Program-made: the position numbers and the translations under genes
Part shown: piece by piece, positions 57,479 through 64,000 of the stretch
How the letters are laid out: every line of letters starts with the position of its first letter
How positions within the stretch are numbered: the stretch's first letter is position 1
Assembly (NCBI RefSeq): GCF_004210375.1
Contig: NC_134830.1
Span: forward strand, 48,613,094 to 48,677,093
DNA: 64,000 nt
DNA from: Tachypleus tridentatus
Taxonomy: Eukaryota > Arthropoda > Merostomata > Xiphosura > Limulidae
Direction: 5' to 3'
Notes under the pieces: model-generated
Seen by the model: only the letters and a program-made list of their open reading frames with translations
Database searches by the model: none
What the model was told of the DNA's origin: nothing

Positions 57479-58590
57479 ACTTTCAGTGCTTTAGTACGCA
57501 CAGTTACCTTCAAAAGTCTCATTCAAACTGATTCCTAAAAGTTAATGTCATTAGAACAAAACTAAAAGCTACAAATTGTACACTAAGAGATATTTAATTA
57601 TTGTGATTTTACTGATTTAAATCTTCGCTAATTCTACAGCTGAATTCGACAAAATACTTCTCAGTCTCAACACTACTTATCTTCATCCTACTGCTTACTA
57701 AAGATAGTTACTATAACTAGTTTTCGTAATATTAATATAAAAAATCGTAAAATTTAAAATATAAATGAATAACACTTATCAATCACAAGTGTGCAATAAT
57801 TTTATAACTGCAAATTACTCCACACCTTAGATTTGAAGCCAAAAGTCCATCTCAGTGCACTGCTTTTTACAATTTTTTTCTTTGTTTTTATACCAACCCT
57901 TGAAAACGTTCATGCATTTTTTTACAAAAAAGTATTTCACGCAGTATTAACCAGTTTGTTTACACCCTGCTACAGGTAACAACGTGAGACCACAACGCCA
58001 CTATAGCTATTGATTAAGTTCGTTTTATATGGTTGGTAAATATAGTAACAATACGGATTATCTTTGTTTACATCACTTAGTCCTAATTCAAGTTCTTTAA
58101 ACAACTTTTGTTTAAAAATATACTTCCCAACTACATTTATTATATGCTCATACTACAGCCATTCTTTGAAAAAGAGATAAAATAATTAATTAAAAACTAC
58201 TTTCAACTTGATTATTTTCTGTTGCTAATCGTAATAACATATTATAATGAATTTAAACCGATGTCTATCCGAGGAGAAAATTATTGTATTGTGTGTTCAA
58301 TAAATTCCTTCTATAATTACCCCGAACATCGAAGGGCAGAGGTTATGCTTTCTTGTCGTAGTTGTTGAAACAGCTACAGATACTAATCTCACCCTTCCAT
58401 AATTAGTATATGATATATCTCTGTATTGATATATTGATATATATTCTCTAAATTTCCATGCATTTCTTGTATGTAGGTAATTGCAACCTTATTGACTAGA
58501 TATCAAGTCATAAATGTGTGCGTGAGAGGTAAAAATTACATCCTATAACTTGTTTCAAGCTAGCATTTGCATGTTTCTGTTTGCTTTTTT
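57479..58590. other. Nothing recognised
   Basis: Searched by eye for the missing MINDY4 N-terminal exons on the minus strand without success. Confidence 0.35.
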
Positions 58591-58599
58591 CGAATATTC

Positions 58600-58850
58600 G
58601 TACAAGAACTATTTCCGCTAGCCGTTCCTAATTTTTAAATGATAGGTTAGAAGATGAACAGCATAGGCGGAAGAAACAATTTGAATCTAGAGCGGTAGAA
58701 CTCTCGAGAAGCATGTTTCGCATTTTTACTCAATTGTCAAGAATAATTTTGTTGTAATTTTGGTTGTTATTAAGCACAAATATATACAGTGGGCTTTCTG
58801 TTATCTACCCACCACGATTATTGAAACACAAACACTTAGTAGCTATTTTT
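58600..58850 (-). repeat. Fragments of old SINEs (families A and C)
   Basis: TTTCCGCTAGCCGTTCCTAA (family A fragment) and TTAAGCACAAATATATACAG ... CTACCCACCACGATTATTG (family C). Confidence 0.5.
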
Positions 58851-59980
58851 AGTTTGCATTTATGATATTTATTGTCTATAGCAGGAAATTACATGTTCTT
58901 GTCTAACTTGGATTTGTGGCACTTGTCCTACTGTAAAATCACTAGTTTCTGTACCTAAAATAACTGTATAGTCAATAATTAGATATACTAATATGGGGAT
59001 AGTGGTTAATTATTACTTCATGTTGTTGAATGCTTGTTCACAATTGGTAGTCTAACAAAACTTATTTGACTTCTTAATAGTTGGTGTAGATAACGAATTA
59101 TTAAAAATGATATCACATAACTATAAGAGTAAGAAAATATCCACGAGAATTATACCAGCCATTAATCCTTCAGAGCATACTGGGATGTTTTGTTCTTGAT
59201 GTCACTAAATGTAAATTTATTTTTAGTAAATCCTGCTATGAGTATTATTATTCTTGAAAATTCAATATCTAACGTAGCAGCTGTCATTGGGTTCACAGGG
59301 ATTTCTTGGTTATAGGCTATGAAGCTAGCCTAACCTCATATCTGTGTCTCTATCTAAAGTCAGTTCTCAACGTGCACATTTCCTTGATGTCACTTAGCCA
59401 AATATGATGAGGTACAGAAATGTTTCTTACATTAAAGAGCTTGAAACTTTCCTTTTGGTACATGCATCACTACTTCTTTTGTTCCAGAGGTGATTTCTCA
59501 TTTCTTTTTACTAGTAAATAAACTGGCTGTAATTGTAAAACCAGTGTTGATCGACATACTGTATGGCTTCCCATCAGTAAATATACAGACATGTGGATTG
59601 GTTTCTTTTTAAATAAATCCAGCTAATTCCTATTTTATGATGTCTGATTAGTCAGACAAAGGGAAAGAGGAACTTTACTCTGAATATTTCTTTCTAGTGT
59701 GTCACTCCAAATCTATTAGGTAAGTCAGATATCAATGGGATTTTAGATTGAAACTCTTGAGCTAATACACAAAGGGGATGGCTGGTTTAATCTCTCTATT
59801 TAACAATTCGTTTTCAAGACCTTTCATTCAGTCACTAAACTTTTCTACTTCAGTTATAATCTCTTCGACCTTGATTTGACTGAGATTCATCTCTTTGATG
59901 TACTAAAAGCAGTATATTCCTTACAGCCTTACCTATAATAGACAGTTTTATCACATCTTTAATAGTTCTCTTTTATTATC
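58851..59980. other. No supported gene; possible degraded coding remnant on minus strand
   Basis: Around 59540-59620 the minus strand reads HVCIFTDGKPYSM, which could be a worn RNase H 'FTDG' motif of a LINE, but the flanks do not confirm it. Confidence 0.25.
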
Positions 59981-59982
59981 AA

Positions 59983-60229
59983 GTTTGTTTGTTTTTGCAT
60001 TCCCCGCAAAGCTTCATGTGGGCTATCTACATTACCTGCCCCTAATTTGGGGAGTGTGAGACTAGAGGGCAGGCAACTAGCCAACTCTTGGGTTACTCTT
60101 TTACCAACGAATTTGGACGTCTTATTATAAAGCCCCCACGGCTGAAAGGGCTACCATGTTTGGTGGGACGGGCATTAGAACCCGCGACTCTCAGATTATG
60201 AGTCGAGCGCCTTGACGGCACGTCGGGCT
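59983..60229 (-). repeat. SINE family A
   Basis: Minus orientation, TTTGTTTGTTTTTGCATTCC to GACGGCACGTCGGGC; diverged, with a short internal deletion. Followed by A18 near 60241. Confidence 0.85.
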
Positions 60230-60394
60230 ATGATAAAATTAAAAAAAAAAAAAAAAAACTCAAAAACTGTACCTCTGGATTTTTATTTGTGCAACTATTG
60301 TTGAAAGGTATCTTTATTTACAGTGATAAAACTGTATTAACTAAATCATTCTCTCTCTCTCTCTCTCGGTGTTTGGGTATATGTTTATGCCCTG

Positions 60395-61250
60395 GAGGGT
60401 CAGGTTCCACTTGACCTCTTCCTCCTCCTCGTATTTATGTTGGTCTTACAGTAGTAGAATTTAGACTGAATATTATTTTGTTCCTTTTCAGGGCAATGTA
60501 CATGCATTTTGGTACATATATAGTTGTTACTTTGCCCTAACAGCAGAATGTCAAGTTTGTTGGTGGCACTATTTTTATGTTTAAAATATAAATTGACTGA
60601 AGAGAGATGTTTAGGACTAACTTCATCATGTATGAGGTACCTATCTAGTTCGCATAGTAATTCATTTTTCATCTAATTCTTATCAAAGTACGTTATTGTA
60701 CTATGTAGGAGTCTATCCGGTATGGTTGGTATGTTCGAATATTTATGTATGAATTTTGATGATGTAGTTCTTGGAACTCTGTATGCTGCTGTAAGAAGTG
60801 TGTTTTGGGTTGTTTGACTAAGTCATTGTTGAAGAGCTTTTGTTTGTTTTGAATTTCACCACCCAACTCTTGGGCTACTCTTTTACCAACAAATAGTGGG
60901 ATTGATCGTAAGGTTATAACGCCCCCACGGCTGAAAGGGCGAGCATGCTTGGTGCGACTGAGATTCAAACCCGCGACCTTCAGATTACGAGTCGAACGCC
61001 TCAGCACGCTTGGCGATGCCGGGCCTGAAGGGCTTTTGTTAATTTTACTTATTTGTTAAAATATCGTGTTGCAAGTAAATATTGACAGGGGTGATAGAAA
61101 GTTACCATACCCTTTGACCAATTAGCGTGTGTAGCTTTTATTGATTTTAGAGTTAAGACTGATGTTAGTTTGAGGACAGTGCTAAAATAAAGAGGGGACA
61201 AAAAGTGTGATATATATATAAGTGCACCATACATTTTCTACCTTGTTATT
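60395..61250 (-). pseudogene. Unrecognised reading-frame remnant interrupted by a SINE
   Basis: Minus-strand pieces look coding: VPRTTSSKFIHKYSNIPTIP then DRLLHSTITYFDKN (about 60770-60670), MKNELLCELDRYLIHDEVSP, ATNKLDILLLGQSNNYICTK and CPEKEQNNIQSKFYYCKTNI (60672-60440). A SINE at 60842-61025 splits it from a further piece to about 61250. I do not recognise the family; it may be a mobile-element protein. It is broken. Confidence 0.4.
60842..61025 (-). repeat. SINE family A, internally deleted, with target duplication
   Basis: Flanked by TGAAGAGCTTTT (60830-60841) and TGAAGGGCTTTT (61026-61037). About 80 bp after the A-rich end are missing. It inserted into the unrecognised coding remnant. 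Confidence 0.88.
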
Positions 61251-61744
61251 TTAATATAGTACATTTCTGAATTTAGTTAGTTATACTGATATCTGAAGTT
61301 TTCACATAACATGTAGTTAAGACAGTCATGAAGTTGCTTTCATTCTTACTGTCTTTTTTCTGTTTTTTTGTCACAACTTTGAGATCACGCAGAGATTGCT
61401 CATGGCTTGTGAAGCTACAATGTGTACATTGTGCACAGATATCGACAGCATTGGCCTGTCTAAAGTTTGAAAAGGAACAACCAGTGTCTTGGTAGCATTA
61501 ATTGTTTTGAACAACTCTGACGTTAATGATGGGATTGAATATTTAATCAACCTGAATACGTTGGTCAGCTTGAAAACAAATATTAAAGGGGTATAGCCAT
61601 CTTGATTCCAATAAAGACGTCTGGCCGTTGTTCACAAAGTGAAGTACACAAATGTTTATTTGTGTTGTATAAATGGATATTGTTTCACTGTGTATTACAT
61701 TTTGTGTTCAATACACTTATTTCTTAACTCATACTAAATTAGTT

Positions 61745-62090
61745 TTAGAGGATTCCCAATGGGTCAGTGGTAAATATACGGACTTGTAACGCACACCTCT
61801 TATTTTGTAGCTTTGCCCAAAATAATTTATTTGTTTGTTTGATTTTGTTTCAGAACAAACTTACATTGGGCTATCTACTGTGTCAATCGCATGAAATCGA
61901 AACCTAAATTTTACTGTTTGTTATTTAGCACAAAGCTACAGAAAGGGCTATCTGTGCTCTGCCTACTACGGATATCGAAAACTAGTTTCTATCGGTCTAT
62001 GTTCACAAACAAATCGCTGTATCATTGGGAGAACCCGCATTTTAGTCTTCTAAGTCTGTAAGTTTTACGCGATTTCACCGGGGGCTTGCT
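61745..62090 (-). repeat. Old tRNA-derived SINE fragments (families B/C)
   Basis: ACATTGGGCTATCTACTGTG near 61862, TTAGCACAAAGCTACAGAAA near 61925, and GATTTCACCGGGGGC near 62077 are pieces of the family B/C bodies and heads. Confidence 0.5.
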
Positions 62091-62600
62091 TTGATAAACG
62101 AATGAATTTTTAACGGATCTCACTATACATCTTGAAATATATATTAGGAAACTTTCTTTCTATAGCAAACTAGAATGATTTATTCTTACACGAAATCGGT
62201 TTTAGCTGAAAATACCATGAGGATTTTTCTATAGTTGGGTGTTATGAAGTGATACTGGAATAATCTTGAAAATAATTAATAAAACGAAACTTCAAATTAA
62301 AAGTGAAAACACGTTTAGATATTTTAACTAAACAAATAAGTAAGTCGATTCATTTCCGCTTAATTATTTGAAAATAGTTTTGTTGAAATTGTTGATATTG
62401 ATAACTTAAAATGAAATAAAATATATTGAACATTTTGCCAGGTTTATTTTTTAACAAATAAAAGTTTCCTGTTTTGATAATTTAATATTTATGAACTGGA
62501 ATTTTAAACAAATATTTTCATTAATTACAACATATTTTGCAGGCATGTTTTGTCAGCTCGTTAACTTGTTATACCTCGAATTGTTCGTAATTGAGTAAAA
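62091..62600. other. Upstream flank of PCNA, nothing recognised
   Basis: AT-rich; no divergent exon of MINDY4 was recognised. Confidence 0.35.
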
Positions 62601-62622
62601 GAAACGTGTCTCAACATGATAA

Positions 62623-62634
62623 TGCGCATGCGTA
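62623..62634. promoter_or_regulatory. NRF1-like site TGCGCATGCGTA
   Basis: Matches the palindromic NRF1 consensus (YGCGCAYGCGCR) at all but one or two positions; 144 bp upstream of the PCNA ATG, in a TATA-less promoter. Confidence 0.5.
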
Positions 62635-62649
62635 TGCTGTAGATTAGGT

Positions 62650-62677
62650 GGCGGGAAATACTGACTTTGGCGGTAAA
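62650..62677 (+). promoter_or_regulatory. PCNA: Paired E2F-like sites upstream of PCNA
   Basis: GGCGGGAAA at 62650-62658 and TTTGGCGGTAAA at 62666-62677. E2F-type sites drive S-phase transcription of PCNA in animals, and their place 100-130 bp before the ATG fits. Confidence 0.65.
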
Positions 62678-62693
62678 GATTTCGCAGTTTTGA

Positions 62694-64000
<1,307 letters not shown>

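Noticed and set aside
59540-59620. RNase H-like FTDG motif on the minus strand
   Set aside because: Only one motif, flanks do not continue the domain.

Overview
The window looks like nuclear DNA of a chelicerate arthropod, most likely a horseshoe crab (Limulidae). The reasons are AT-rich sequence, short exons in kilobase-scale introns, and many copies of a tRNA-derived SINE that I recall from Limulus and Tachypleus sequence. That assignment rests on memory, not a search. Most long open frames are chance or transposon-derived; the host genes were found by following exon homology, splice sites and phase.

Layout. (1) 1-1230: relic of a repeated coding family of unknown function. (2) 2.25-7.5 kb, minus: a two-exon gene for a 53-residue membrane protein I do not recognise, with a possible upstream leader exon. 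A decayed CR1-like LINE lies in its intron. (3) 8739-11823: a hAT DNA transposon with an exact 8-bp target duplication, 112-bp direct repeats, and a nested SINE with its own 11-bp duplication. (4) 12-18.9 kb: SINEs and tandem repeats. (5) 18.9-29.4 kb, minus: a gene for a glycine-rich secreted or membrane protein with signal peptide, hydrophobic segment, RRRR site and Cys-containing C-terminal domain, and a TATA-box promoter near 29.44 kb. A LINE ORF1 relic and many SINEs lie in its introns. (6) 28.48-29.25 kb: an inverted pair of Penelope-like element ends with a GIY-YIG fragment and a hammerhead-ribozyme-like core. (7) 33.36-57.1 kb, minus: the deubiquitinase gene MINDY4. Fourteen exons join in phase, plus candidate 5' exons; the first ~70 codons were not found. 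Its introns hold a Penelope-like 5' half, a 35-bp minisatellite, a Charlie-type hAT relic, a Tc1 element and other tandem repeats. (8) 57.1-62.5 kb: SINEs, a Penelope tail and an unrecognised broken frame. (9) 62.6 kb to the end, plus: promoter and first coding exon of PCNA, with E2F-like and NRF1-like sites; intron 1 runs off the window.

The host genes have unrelated roles: ubiquitin-chain editing (MINDY4), DNA replication (PCNA) and two membrane or secreted proteins. The main theme is repeat-driven remodelling of introns, including repeats that copy real splice sites and nested elements with readable insertion order.
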